Positions 1 to 8,182 of a DNA stretch of 32,732 bases are shown piece by piece. The DNA lies in NCBI GenBank assembly GCA_902796265.1, contig CADBOG010000120.1, forward strand, positions 1 through 32,732. The letters run 5' to 3'. The DNA is from an uncultured Bacteroidota bacterium (GTDB taxonomy: Bacteria > Bacteroidota > Bacteroidia > Bacteroidales > P3). The translations under genes were made by a program, and so were the position numbers. Numbering within the stretch: position 1 is the stretch's first letter; each line of letters starts with the position of its first letter. The notes beneath the pieces are model-generated. The model was not told where the DNA came from. It saw only the letters and a list, made by a program, of their open reading frames with translations, and made no database searches.

Positions 1-90
1 AAATCTGTACTACCCAAACATAAACCCGAAAAACGACAAATTGCTGATGACAGGTGAATTAGACTATTTGAGGGGTGAAGTCGGGCTGAA

Positions 91-156
91 ACCAATAACC
101 CTACAAATGCGAAAGGGAGTTCCTCACGGAGCTCCCTTTCTTGTGTTGTTATTGGT
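91..156. terminator. Nested hairpin, probable terminator
   Basis: A 13-bp stem (GAAAGGGAGTTCC at 111-123 against 128-140, one G-U pair) closes a TCAC loop. It sits inside a second 9-bp inverted repeat, ACCAATAAC at 91-99 and GTTATTGGT at 148-156. On the plus strand the inner stem is followed by the U-rich TTGTGTTGTTATT, so it would best terminate transcription entering from the left. It also lies 15 bp past the stop of the minus-strand lipoprotein gene and may act in both directions. The rest of 1-170 shows no gene I can support. Confidence 0.7.
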
Positions 157-170
157 AATATTTGAGGTTG

Positions 171-659
171 TTATTTCTTGTTGAGAGTGGTCTCACCACC
201 GAGAGTAACATCATCAGCACCGAAAACGCAATGAACCTCCAAAACACCCTTCATGGACTTAGCGGAGGCATCCATATCGAAATCAAACATTGCGTCTAAG
301 AAGCCAAGAGCGGGACCTCCGGTAATCACAATACGACCTGTGTTGGTATTATCTCTGACGTAGAAGTCGGTTACTGGAGCTACGCCATTGAGGTCTTCCA
401 ATGTTTGGAAGGTCGTATGATACTTGAGCGAACCAATGGTGTTGGAACCCTCAGGATTGAGTTCGAGAGTCCACTTGATGGTGTATTTCTCGTTGGCATT
501 ATTGATGGTGGCAGTACCGTCGTAGGTGCCTTCCCATGTACCTACCATATCGGCCTTAGTCAACTGCTTGTCGTCTGTTTTGTTGTCGTCCTTGTTGCAG
601 GAGACCATCATTGCGCCGCAAAAAAGGACGGCAGCAAACATTGCAAAAAACTTTTTCAT
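171..659 (-). CDS. Small secreted lipoprotein, lipocalin-like
   Basis: A 162-residue lipoprotein of unknown function. Residues 1-20 form a signal peptide ending in the lipobox MVSC, with Cys21 as the lipidated residue. The following NKDD contains the K-(D/E)2 pattern that in Bacteroidetes marks surface-exposed lipoproteins, so export to the cell surface is inferred. The mature part begins with a MVGTWEGTYDG stretch, typical of the first strand of lipocalin-like or calycin-type barrels common in Bacteroidetes small lipoproteins. The rest alternates in a beta-rich way and has no catalytic motif. It lies 51 bp downstream of a second lipoprotein gene on the same strand, and the two are probably co-transcribed. 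The lipoprotein call is secure. The fold is a guess. Confidence 0.85.
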   Translation of the reverse strand: MKKFFAMFAAVLFCGAMMVSCNKDDNKTDDKQLTKADMVGTWEGTYDGTATINNANEKYTIKWTLELNPEGSNTIGSLKYHTTFQTLEDLNGVAPVTDFYVRDNTNTGRIVITGGPALGFLDAMFDFDMDASAKSMKGVLEVHCVFGADDVTLGGETTLNKK

Positions 660-710
660 CCTGAATTGTTTATTTATTGATTAATTTTTGATTTTTTGGA
701 GTCGATAAAA

Positions 711-1268
711 TTATTCCCAATCCGAGAAGGTCTCGCGCTCGCCATTGGCCAAAACCTGGCAACGCACTTGCGTTGTATAAGTAGTGCCATTGTGAGGATC
801 TACGCCATTTTTAATAATATCATTGGATTTGTAGACTTCTCTCGTCTTTCCAGCTTTTGAAGTGTATTTACCGTTCAATTCGACTTTACCATTGAGTTTC
901 AGGTCATCGCTATCTGTAACACCACTGAGGTCGCTTTTCGGAACCAGTCTTAATCTTACACCAAACCATGCGGGGAAGGAGGTCTTGCTGACTGTCTTTT
1001 CCCATGTCAAGTTGCTGGGTGTGATCTCAGTAGATGATTTGATTGTACCATCTGCATCATAATAGTCAACGAATACATCATAAGCTTTGGTAATAGCGGT
1101 TACGCTAGAGGAATTTAAGTTGATCTTGTAGGTAAAATCTCCTTTTGCTGTGACGAAAGATCCATCACCACCTTCGCTTGTGGATGTGTTATCCTTCTTG
1201 CAGGAGAAAGTTAACATAGTTGCGGCAGCCATAAAGAGCACAGCCATAGATTTGAAAATTCTGTTCAT
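711..1268 (-). CDS. Small secreted lipoprotein, unknown function
   Basis: A 185-residue protein with a signal peptide and the lipobox TFSC (Cys23), followed by KKDNTSTSEGGDG, a flexible polar linker usual after a lipid anchor. The body is beta-rich (FTYKINLNSSSV, VDYYDADGTIKSS) and gives no recognisable family. It is the first gene of a two-gene minus-strand pair with the lipoprotein at 171-659. The 104-bp gap upstream to ftsE contains no clear TAnnTTTG box, so the pair's promoter is not identified. The two proteins are similar in size, export signal and order, which suggests a joint cell-envelope role, but nothing in the sequence says which. Confidence 0.85.
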   Translation of the reverse strand: MNRIFKSMAVLFMAAATMLTFSCKKDNTSTSEGGDGSFVTAKGDFTYKINLNSSSVTAITKAYDVFVDYYDADGTIKSSTEITPSNLTWEKTVSKTSFPAWFGVRLRLVPKSDLSGVTDSDDLKLNGKVELNGKYTSKAGKTREVYKSNDIIKNGVDPHNGTTYTTQVRCQVLANGERETFSDWE

Positions 1269-1372
1269 TGTTGAATGTTTTTAATTAATTATTTGAATGA
1301 ATTAAATTTGTTTCCTTTAATTTGTTGTTTACTGTTTTATGATTATCAATCTCTTCCTATAGAGTTCACGAT

Positions 1373-2059
1373 TCAATTATCTTCCTGTGGGTCAACGAGT
1401 GAACCGTCCTCGCAACAGATAACGCGTGCGGGGAACTTGTCAATCATCATGAAGTCGTGTGTGGAGATAAGCATCGACACTCCCGATGTGCGGTTAATGT
1501 CGGTGAGGAGATTCATAATCTCGCTCGAAGTGATGGGGTCAAGGTTGCCTGTCGGCTCATCGGCTATGATGAGGTCAGGGGTATTCACCAAAGCTCGTGC
1601 TATGCCAACTCGCTGACGCTCACCCTCCGAAAGGCGATTCGTCATATAGGTTGCCTTCTCGGCGACACCAACGGAAGTTAGCACTTCCATGATGCGGTCG
1701 TCAATAAGCTGTTTCTTTTTCCATCCGATGCTGCGAAGCACAAAAGCGAGGTTATCGTAGACGTTGCGGTCGGTGAGAAGCTGGAAATTCTGGAAAACAA
1801 TACCCAAACGGCGACGCAAGAGTGGAATCTGGCGACGCTTGATGGTAGAAAGATTGAATCCGCAGACAACACCGCTGCCTCCCCCCAAAGGGCTGTCGGC
1901 ATACAATGTCCGAAGCAACGTTGTCTTTCCCGCGCCACTCTTTCCTATAAGATAAACGAACTCTCCTTTGCGCATTGTGAAGTTTACGTTGCTTAGCACA
2001 ACACCCTCTTCATGACTGATTGTCACGTTGTTGAGTGATATTATTTGCTCTTGTTCCAT
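1373..2059 (-). CDS. ftsE: Cell-division ABC ATPase FtsE
   Basis: A 228-residue ATP-binding subunit. The visible motifs are Walker A GKSGAGKTT (residues 39-47), Q-loop VFQNFQLL (about 88-95), signature LSEGERQR (143-150), Walker B LIIADEP (163-169) and the switch His in STHD. The short protein without a membrane domain and the KGEFVYLIGKSGAGKTT context match the Bacteroidetes FtsE branch, which pairs with membrane protein FtsX to control septal peptidoglycan hydrolases. No ftsX is adjacent. A TTG at 2077 would add six residues, but it overlaps the end of the -7 box TATTTTTG at 2075-2082, so ATG 2059 is preferred. A generic LolD-type ATPase is the main alternative. Confidence 0.85.
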   Translation of the reverse strand: MEQEQIISLNNVTISHEEGVVLSNVNFTMRKGEFVYLIGKSGAGKTTLLRTLYADSPLGGGSGVVCGFNLSTIKRRQIPLLRRRLGIVFQNFQLLTDRNVYDNLAFVLRSIGWKKKQLIDDRIMEVLTSVGVAEKATYMTNRLSEGERQRVGIARALVNTPDLIIADEPTGNLDPITSSEIMNLLTDINRTSGVSMLISTHDFMMIDKFPARVICCEDGSLVDPQEDN

Positions 2060-2074
2060 TGACGATATTTTGTG

Positions 2075-2105
2075 CAAAAATACAAAAAAAAATAAAAATC
2101 ACAAT
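2075..2105 (-). promoter_or_regulatory. Promoter of ftsE
   Basis: On the minus strand the sequence reads ATTG (2102-2105), a 19-bp AT-rich spacer, then TATTTTTG (2075-2082), an exact match to the Bacteroidetes -7 consensus TAnnTTTG. It starts at the end of trkH and would give a leader of only about 10 nt before ATG 2059. This implies ftsE can be transcribed separately from the trk genes. Confidence 0.65.
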
Positions 2106-2106
2106 A

Positions 2107-3537
2107 TTATTTTCTCCAGAAGCCTGGAAGGAACAAAATCAGTATCGTCAAACACTCGAGTCGACCCAATAGCATCAGCACCGAGCAAATCCATTTTGCC
2201 ACCATTGGAAACGCTGCATAGCTGCCAAATCCTCCCGATGCTCCAAGTCCAGGACCGTATGATGTTAAGCACCCGAAAACGGCTCCCAACGCCTCGGTCG
2301 ACTCTACTCCGCATATCAGGAGTGCCAGCAGCGAAAAAAGCAACGTGGTGCACATGACCACAAAGATAACCATCACGTTGGTGATGATATCGTTGGAAAC
2401 GGGTTTTCCGTTGAGACGCACAGGATTGTAGGCATGGGGATGCAGTCGACTCAACAATGCGTTTCCCACGTTGCGGAAGAGTATCAGCACTCGCATTATC
2501 TTGATGCCTCCAGTTGTGGATCCTGCCATACCGCCACAAAACGAGAGGATTAGAAACATCAGCAGGATCGGTGTCCACCATAGGGTTGTGTCGGCAACAA
2601 CGCTTCCCGTCGTTGTAAGCACACTAAGTGTCTGCACCACAGCATCACGCAACGCCTCGTCCCACGGAAGTTCATGATGCACCCTCAACACGCCAAAGAC
2701 GGCAAGCACCGAGACAAAGGCTATAGCGCAATAAAAGCCGAACTGGTCGAGCTTGTTCTTGAGTCGCGACCACTTGAAGGTGAATAGGTTATAGAGCAAG
2801 GCGAAATTCACGCCTCCGAGGAACATCGATGCTGCGAGGATGTACTGCTGCAAGGGTGTGAAGCGTGCTATGCTGTCGCCATAAATCGAGAACCCACCCG
2901 TCGAGATATTGGTGAATGTGATGTTGGATGCCTCCCACAATGTCATTCCGCTAAGTCGCAGAACAACAATAAAGAAGAGTGTCAGGCAGAGATATACGGC
3001 AAGCGTCTGACGCACCATGCTGCGTGTCGATGTGGTTGTCTTGCCACTATTGTCGGCACCACTTGCTTCGGCTGTATAGAGTGAGTATTTGTTGATGTGG
3101 AGGCTGGGGACAATAGCAAGGACAAGGAGGATGATGCCGAAACCGCCTATCCATTGCGACACGCTACGCCAGAATAGTATAGAGGGCGGCAACGATTCCA
3201 CATCGGCAAAGATAGTGGCTCCCGTTGAGGTCAATCCCGACATCGACTCAAACAAGGCGTCTGATACCGATGTCGTTGAACGCGTCAGCAAGAACGGCAG
3301 CATTCCGAAAAGTACCAGCAAAACCCACACCAGCGCAACAGCGACGTATGCCATTCGCTTATTGGATGTCTCTGAATGCTTTCGAGTCGTGGACATCTGG
3401 GTTCTGTGGTTGAAATAATTGGAGAATGGCTTGGTAACAAAAATCATGCCCACTATCATCGTTATGGCGGCCGAGATGGCTATGGGCACAACCGTACCGT
3501 CGGCAAAATGGATTGCCGGCAACAGGCAGCTCAGCAT
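2107..3537 (-). CDS. trkH: Trk-type K+ channel subunit TrkH (second copy)
   Basis: The membrane pore protein of a TrkAH potassium uptake system, about 11 hydrophobic segments. Four pore loops carry the glycine filter: SGLTSTGATIF, TNISTGGFS, VLTTTGSVV and CLTSYGPGLG. It ends FLPGFWRK, like its neighbour at 3581-5035, and is a divergent paralogue of it. The start is doubtful. ATG 3537 falls inside the first transmembrane helix, and the frame stays open upstream to the stop at 3613-3615, encoding IGIPLIGEGIA just before Met. No ATG, GTG or TTG occurs in that extension. The true start may be a rare codon (for example ATT or ATA) overlapping the end of the upstream trkH. Confidence 0.88.
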   Translation of the reverse strand: MLSCLLPAIHFADGTVVPIAISAAITMIVGMIFVTKPFSNYFNHRTQMSTTRKHSETSNKRMAYVAVALVWVLLVLFGMLPFLLTRSTTSVSDALFESMSGLTSTGATIFADVESLPPSILFWRSVSQWIGGFGIILLVLAIVPSLHINKYSLYTAEASGADNSGKTTTSTRSMVRQTLAVYLCLTLFFIVVLRLSGMTLWEASNITFTNISTGGFSIYGDSIARFTPLQQYILAASMFLGGVNFALLYNLFTFKWSRLKNKLDQFGFYCAIAFVSVLAVFGVLRVHHELPWDEALRDAVVQTLSVLTTTGSVVADTTLWWTPILLMFLILSFCGGMAGSTTGGIKIMRVLILFRNVGNALLSRLHPHAYNPVRLNGKPVSNDIITNVMVIFVVMCTTLLFSLLALLICGVESTEALGAVFGCLTSYGPGLGASGGFGSYAAFPMVAKWICSVLMLLGRLECLTILILFLPGFWRK

Positions 3538-3580
3538 GGCGATTCCCTCGCCGATGAGCGGTATGCCTATAGGTAGCTGA

Positions 3581-5035
3581 CTATTTGTTTTTCCGCCAAT
3601 AAGCAGGTAGTATTAATGAGACAAGTGCTACAATTTCAATGCGCCCGGCAAGCATTAGCAGCATCAGCGACCATTTGGCAAAGCCAGGAAGCGCAAAATA
3701 GTTGAGGCTTGCACCCAGATTGTCGAAAACTGGCGATGGACCCAGGTTGCCGATATTGGCTGCTGCCATACAAAACGAATTGGGGATATCCACACCGCTG
3801 AGTGTCAGCACCAAAGCACCGGCGACAACCAGCAGCAGGTAGAGAAAAAGAAACGAGAATACGCGACCCACATATTGCTCCTCGACCACCTTGTTGTCTA
3901 TCTTGACGGCGAGGACGGCATGTGGGTGTATCATCCTTACAAAATAGTTGCGAACATAGCGGGCAATAATCATCAGTCGCTTGATTTTCAATCCACCTCC
4001 CGTCGAACCTGCCGATGCGCCTATAAAGACAAGCAGGAAGGTGACAACCGACACCGTTGCCGGCCATACCGATGGTGCCGAGGTGAAGAATCCGCAGGTC
4101 GAGATGGTCGAAGCCACATGGAAAAAGGAAAAACCTAACGAATGGAGCGAGAAACCTCCGGCCAGAGAGAAGGATAGGAAGCAGATGAGGACGGCAGCGA
4201 AAAAGATGATGAAATATCGGCGTGCCTCCTCGTCGACAAAGAGCGAACGCCAACGACCAGTAAAAATACCGTAAAGCAACGCGAGATTAACGCCCGAAAG
4301 GAACATGAAGATTGTTATCGACGCCATCGAGAAGCGGGAGAAACCTGCCAATCCTGCCGAATGGGTCATGAATCCTCCTGTCGAAACGGTGCTGAGTGCG
4401 GTGCAGAAAGCGTCGACAAAACCGTTGCCGCCAACCATCAGCAAGAGGAAGAGTGTCAACGTCAAACCTGTATAAACCAACCACATAAGCATCACGCTTC
4501 GTTTCATGCGTGGATGTAAACGACGTTGCAATGTTCCCGAAAATTCTGCTTCCACCAATCGCGCACTTCCCTCGTTGAGCCGTCGCAGAAGTGCCACAAC
4601 AAAGAGTATAAGTCCCACACCTCCAATCCATTGTGAGATAGCTCGCCAAACAAGCAACCCTTCGGGTGCGTGGTCGATGTTGACGAGTACCGACGACCCC
4701 GTTGTGGTGAATCCCGAAAACGACTCGAATGCCGCATCGGTGAAGGTCGCCGTCGAGCTTGTGAAAAGGTATGGTAGCGCGCCTGCCAAAGGGATAATCA
4801 CCCAAATGGCGACCGTGAACCAGTAGCTCTCGCGCATATCGAGCTCTCGTGTCGCCTTCGTCCCCAAGAAGTTGCGCATGAATAGGCCTACCGTCAATAT
4901 CGTCAACGCCGACAAAGCCAATCCGAATTGCGAGCCGTCGCCGAAATAGAGCGAGACAGCAATCGGCAGTATCATGGAGATTGCCATGATTACCAGCAAC
5001 ATGCCGAGGATGCGAAAAAGCAGGCGAAGGTTCAA
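3581..5035 (-). CDS. trkH: Trk-type K+ channel subunit TrkH (first copy)
   Basis: A 484-residue integral inner-membrane protein that forms the K+ conduction path with TrkA as its cytoplasmic gate. It starts cleanly with MNLRLLFRILGMLLVIMAISMILPIA, a full first helix. Pore loops with the conserved filter glycines are visible as SGFTTTGSSVL, STVSTGGFM, STISTCGFFT and ANIGNLGPSP. The basic segment GLKIKRLMIIARYVRNYF lies between membrane helices on the cytoplasmic side, as usual for the family. It lies 65 bp downstream of trkA, and its last codons overlap the open frame of the second trkH. Having two divergent TrkH subunits with one TrkA suggests either two pores sharing one regulator or pores of different affinity. 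Confidence 0.92.
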   Translation of the reverse strand: MNLRLLFRILGMLLVIMAISMILPIAVSLYFGDGSQFGLALSALTILTVGLFMRNFLGTKATRELDMRESYWFTVAIWVIIPLAGALPYLFTSSTATFTDAAFESFSGFTTTGSSVLVNIDHAPEGLLVWRAISQWIGGVGLILFVVALLRRLNEGSARLVEAEFSGTLQRRLHPRMKRSVMLMWLVYTGLTLTLFLLLMVGGNGFVDAFCTALSTVSTGGFMTHSAGLAGFSRFSMASITIFMFLSGVNLALLYGIFTGRWRSLFVDEEARRYFIIFFAAVLICFLSFSLAGGFSLHSLGFSFFHVASTISTCGFFTSAPSVWPATVSVVTFLLVFIGASAGSTGGGLKIKRLMIIARYVRNYFVRMIHPHAVLAVKIDNKVVEEQYVGRVFSFLFLYLLLVVAGALVLTLSGVDIPNSFCMAAANIGNLGPSPVFDNLGASLNYFALPGFAKWSLMLLMLAGRIEIVALVSLILPAYWRKNK

Positions 5036-5100
5036 GGGGATTGGTTATTTTTGTGCGAGAAGCGAATTGGGCTTCATTGATTATTATCCTAACACTATTA

Positions 5101-6444
5101 TTATCCGAACAGTTTGGCGACACGATCCATCATGTTGGGCAACGCAAAGACCACCACTTTGTCCTTCTCGCGGAGCTGTGTCTCACGAGTTGGCAGAAGC
5201 GTCTCGCGGCCACGTATTATGCCGCCTATGGTGGCTCCACCGGCAGGAAGCCTCAACTCCCCTATCGGCACTCGTGTGGCGGCTGCATGACGACCCACCA
5301 CAAACTCTATCAGCTCGGCATTGGTGCCCGACAGCCACTTGCTACTAACAGCGTCGCCCTTGACGATGAATCTGGCTATATAGCTTGCCGTGATGAGCTT
5401 CTTGTTGATAATGGTATCGATGCCGATATCCTGCGATATGTTGATAAAGCCTGTATTCTCCACAAGTGCAATGGTCTTGCGGATGCCAAGCTTGCGTGCA
5501 TGAAGGCAGGTGAGGACATTTGTCTCCGACGATTCGGTTACGGCTATGAAGGCATCATTCTCCTCCAATCCTTCCTCTTTCAACAACTCGATGTCGGTGG
5601 CGTCACCATTGATAATGAGCGTATTGGAGAGCAGGGCACTCAAATCCTTGCAACGGTTTCGGTCTTGCTCCACCAGCGTGATGCGCTTGCTGTCCTCGAG
5701 GGTCAAGGCTGCATAGCGACCTATTCGGCCTCCGCCGACAATCATTATGCGGTTGATATCCAACTCCATTCCGCCAGCCAACCGCTTCACGGTATCCATC
5801 TGCCCCTCTTTGCTGATGATGTATGCCATATCGCCTGCGGCAAAGTAGGTGTCGCTATGGGGAATGATTGTCTCGCCGTTACGCAGTATTGCCACGATGC
5901 GAACCTGAAGCGTCGAGTATATCTGACTCAACTCCTTGACCGACTTGCCGCATACGGGCGACTCCTGCTCCAGTCGGATGAGATACATCGTAAGCAATCC
6001 TCCACTGAAGTCGAAAAACTCGGTGGCAACAGTATGGTTCAGCAGGTTGGTAATCTCCTTTGCTGCAATACGTTCGGGACACACCATCTCGTCGACACCC
6101 AGGTCGCGGAACATATCGCGGTGCTTCGAGGTCAGCAGCTCCGCGTTCGTGATGCGTGCCACCGTCTTCTTCGCCCTGAGCTTTTTGGCAAGGATGCAAG
6201 TCACGAGGTTTATCGATTCGTCATGAAGCACAGAGAGAAAGAGGTCGCAATCCCTCACATTGGCCTCCTCAAGCACGCGGGGCGATGTCGACTCACCAAC
6301 GATGGTCAGCAGGTCGGTCTCCTTCTCCAAGCGTCCAAGCAGCTCTGAGTGTGGGTCAACAACCGTGATGTTATAGTCAAGTTGCGTAAGCGATTTGGCG
6401 AGATAAAAACCCACCTCACCATCACCAGCGATAATTATATTCAT
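5101..6444 (-). CDS. trkA: Trk K+ transport regulatory subunit TrkA
   Basis: A 447-residue peripheral membrane protein that binds NAD(H) or nucleotides and gates TrkH. It has the four-domain layout of classical TrkA. RCK_N 1 starts MNIIIAGDGEVGFYLAKSL with its Rossmann glycines. RCK_C 1 spans about residues 140-225. RCK_N 2 starts IMIVGGGRIGRYAALTL near residue 233, and RCK_C 2 spans about residues 370-447 (TRVPIGELRLPAGGATIGGIIRG). The acidic residue after strand 2 (VVDPHSE) fits NAD(H) preference. Its start is 5 bp after the stop of the NusG-like gene, so the two are almost certainly co-transcribed and perhaps translationally coupled. Confidence 0.95.
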   Translation of the reverse strand: MNIIIAGDGEVGFYLAKSLTQLDYNITVVDPHSELLGRLEKETDLLTIVGESTSPRVLEEANVRDCDLFLSVLHDESINLVTCILAKKLRAKKTVARITNAELLTSKHRDMFRDLGVDEMVCPERIAAKEITNLLNHTVATEFFDFSGGLLTMYLIRLEQESPVCGKSVKELSQIYSTLQVRIVAILRNGETIIPHSDTYFAAGDMAYIISKEGQMDTVKRLAGGMELDINRIMIVGGGRIGRYAALTLEDSKRITLVEQDRNRCKDLSALLSNTLIINGDATDIELLKEEGLEENDAFIAVTESSETNVLTCLHARKLGIRKTIALVENTGFINISQDIGIDTIINKKLITASYIARFIVKGDAVSSKWLSGTNAELIEFVVGRHAAATRVPIGELRLPAGGATIGGIIRGRETLLPTRETQLREKDKVVVFALPNMMDRVAKLFG

Positions 6445-6449
6445 CTATA

Positions 6450-7010
6450 TCAGCGTATTGTATATTCCTTTTTCCTTATGGGCTCTTCGTCCTCCTCTTC
6501 ATCTTCTATCGGTTCCAGAAGGTCGGTATCGATATAGGTCACCAACGCCATACTGATGCCCGTAATCTCCACAGCGAAGTTGCCATCCTCGCAGTCGCTC
6601 ACCAGCAAGCCTTCCCTTCCGGCAAGCGATCCGCTGTGTATCCTCACACGCTTTCCGCGAGCCAGCTCCTCGGTGTTGCGTACCTGTATTGCAAGCCTCG
6701 AGGCGATGAAATCTTTCATCATCTGGATTTCCGACTCGGGGATTGTCAACACATTGTTCTTGAACTTAATAAGGAACGCCACACCAACCACATTGCGTAT
6801 CAGCGTCTCCTCACGAGCGGTGATTTTGGCGAAGATATAGGACTTGATAAGCGGAATCTCCACCCATTTCTTGCGGTCGCTCCAAGTGTGCAACTCGCGT
6901 ATCATCGGCAGGTACGCAACAAAGCCCTCTCTCTGCAAGTTCTTCTCCACTTGCTTTTCGGCGCGAGGGTTAGTATATAGTGCAACCCATTGAGGTTCAT
7001 TAGATAGCAT
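6450..7010 (-). CDS. NusG-family antiterminator, UpxY type
   Basis: A 186-residue NusG paralogue. The N-terminal NGN domain is clear: WVALYTNPRAEKQVEKNLQ, then a tract matching the UpxY consensus (WSDRKKWVEIPLIKSYIFAKI) and VVGVAFLIKF. A degenerate KOW segment follows (ARGKRVRIHSGSLAGREGLL), then an acidic tail DEEEDEEP. In Bacteroides these paralogues bind RNA polymerase and help it read through long capsule operons. Here there are no polysaccharide genes: the gene heads the trkA-trkH-trkH unit. ATG 7010 is chosen because homology begins a few residues later. A GTG at 7076 in the same frame lies upstream of the -7 box and is unlikely. It is not the housekeeping NusG, which differs in sequence. 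Confidence 0.85.
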   Translation of the reverse strand: MLSNEPQWVALYTNPRAEKQVEKNLQREGFVAYLPMIRELHTWSDRKKWVEIPLIKSYIFAKITAREETLIRNVVGVAFLIKFKNNVLTIPESEIQMMKDFIASRLAIQVRNTEELARGKRVRIHSGSLAGREGLLVSDCEDGNFAVEITGISMALVTYIDTDLLEPIEDEEEDEEPIRKKEYTIR

Positions 7011-7048
7011 AATTCTTTTCTTTTTTTCTTCTCTCAAAAATGAAATTG

Positions 7049-7081
7049 CAAAAATACACAAAAAAAACGACGCCACACAAA
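7049..7081 (-). promoter_or_regulatory. Promoter of the nusG-like/trk unit
   Basis: The minus strand shows TTTG (7078-7081), a 21-bp spacer and TATTTTTG (7049-7056), matching TAnnTTTG. Transcription would start near 7042, about 32 nt before ATG 7010. The same -7 octamer is used for ftsE, guaB and the DUF1846 gene. Confidence 0.65.
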
Positions 7082-7194
7082 ATATTTTTTAACGATTCTA
7101 GTTATAATAGCCGAAATTATTATCACGTTTTTCTCTTTCTGACCATTTTTACCTCCCTTTCCTCTCATAAATACCAAGTAATAATCCTGAAACA

Positions 7195-7947
7195 ATGACC
7201 ACTATCGACCTCATCAACAACCATCGCAGCATCCGCAAATTCCAATCGCGTCCCATAGAAGAGGATAAGATGCAGCGCATCCTCGAATGTGGCATGCGTG
7301 CCTCCAACACCGGCAACATGCAGATTTACAGCATCGTCCTCACCCAAAAGACTGAAAACGTTGCCTCTCTCTCCAAACTCCATTTCGGACAATGCAGCTC
7401 GGCTCCTGCCTTTCTTACCATCTGCGTCGACGTCAATCGTTACCACCACTGGTGCCGCCTCCGCGACTGCGACGAGCCTTACGACAACTTCCTGTGGCTC
7501 ATGTCGGGCACCGTCGATGCCTCGCTTGCAGCTCAAAACATCTGCATCGCTGCCGAAGCTGAAGGACTCGGTTTCTGCTATCTCGGAACAGTACTCTACA
7601 ACACCCAAGCCATTGCCGACGAGCTCCAGCTGCCTTCGGGTGTTGTCCCAGTCATCACCCTCGCTATGGGTTATCCCGACGAACAACCCAACCTCAGCGA
7701 GCGTCTCCCCCTCGAAGCTGTTGTCCACAACGAGAAATACCACGACTATTCCGACGACGACATCAACCGTCACCATCGCATCCGCGAGGAGTTCCCCTTC
7801 AACCAGGAAATGGTGCGCATCAACAAGACCCGCAACCTCGCCGAGATATTCACCAAAATCCGCTACCCAAAGAAGGACAATGTCGCCATCTCGCAATCGC
7901 TTCTCCACTTCGTCGAGCAAGCTGGCATGATGAACCAAGATTCATAA
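7195..7947 (+). CDS. Nitroreductase-family flavin oxidoreductase
   Basis: A 250-residue FMN-dependent NAD(P)H oxidoreductase of the NfsA/FRP-like branch. FMN phosphate-binding HRSIRKF is at residues 10-16, MRASNTGNMQIYS is at 33-45, and GLGFCYLG, the conserved glycine-rich flavin-binding turn, is at about 124-131. The C-terminal tail (about 185-250) wraps the dimer in NfsA-like enzymes and is present here. Substrates could be quinones, nitroaromatics or flavins; the sequence does not decide. It is a single gene, divergent from the nusG-like/trk unit across a 184-bp gap. In that gap ATAATA (7104-7109) and TATTAT (7118-7123) form a possible operator, but no consensus promoter is visible on the plus strand. 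Confidence 0.9.
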   Translation: MTTIDLINNHRSIRKFQSRPIEEDKMQRILECGMRASNTGNMQIYSIVLTQKTENVASLSKLHFGQCSSAPAFLTICVDVNRYHHWCRLRDCDEPYDNFLWLMSGTVDASLAAQNICIAAEAEGLGFCYLGTVLYNTQAIADELQLPSGVVPVITLAMGYPDEQPNLSERLPLEAVVHNEKYHDYSDDDINRHHRIREEFPFNQEMVRINKTRNLAEIFTKIRYPKKDNVAISQSLLHFVEQAGMMNQDS

Positions 7948-8020
7948 TCTCTTGACAGATTATCCCATCTAAGGCAACTTCTAGTTTGAGTCAAACTTGT
8001 GCTAATAATTAACGCACAAT

Positions 8021-8051
8021 TTTGCTATTATCAATTAAATCTGTATATTTG
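8021..8051 (+). promoter_or_regulatory. Consensus Bacteroidetes promoter upstream of a gene remnant
   Basis: TTTG (8021-8024), exactly 19 bp, then TATATTTG (8044-8051). Both boxes match the Bacteroidetes consensus perfectly. It points right, toward a C10 tract (8107-8116) and the FISUMP fragment ending at 8350. No complete gene follows before 8714, so it is probably the surviving promoter of a decayed gene, or it drives a non-coding transcript that ends at the terminators at 8350-8441. Confidence 0.6.
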
Positions 8052-8182
8052 CAATCTCAAACATACAGTTATCAAACATCAACCATTGCCGTAACTTATT
8101 GATATTCCCCCCCCCCTATTCAAACTCTCTCAAAAATAGGGTCGATATAATCTACGGCATCCTTAACAACGGGTTTTCCTAA

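Noticed and set aside
2-184. Open plus-strand frame at the left edge (reads NLYYPNINPK, later LDYLRGEVG).
   Set aside because: It runs through the terminator hairpin and I recognise no family. A competing frame ends at 55-57, which fits the terminator better. Neither can be supported with so little sequence.
7165-7938. 257-residue minus-strand open frame opposite the nitroreductase gene.
   Set aside because: It mirrors a well-supported gene, has low-complexity valine-rich content and no motif. It is an antisense shadow.
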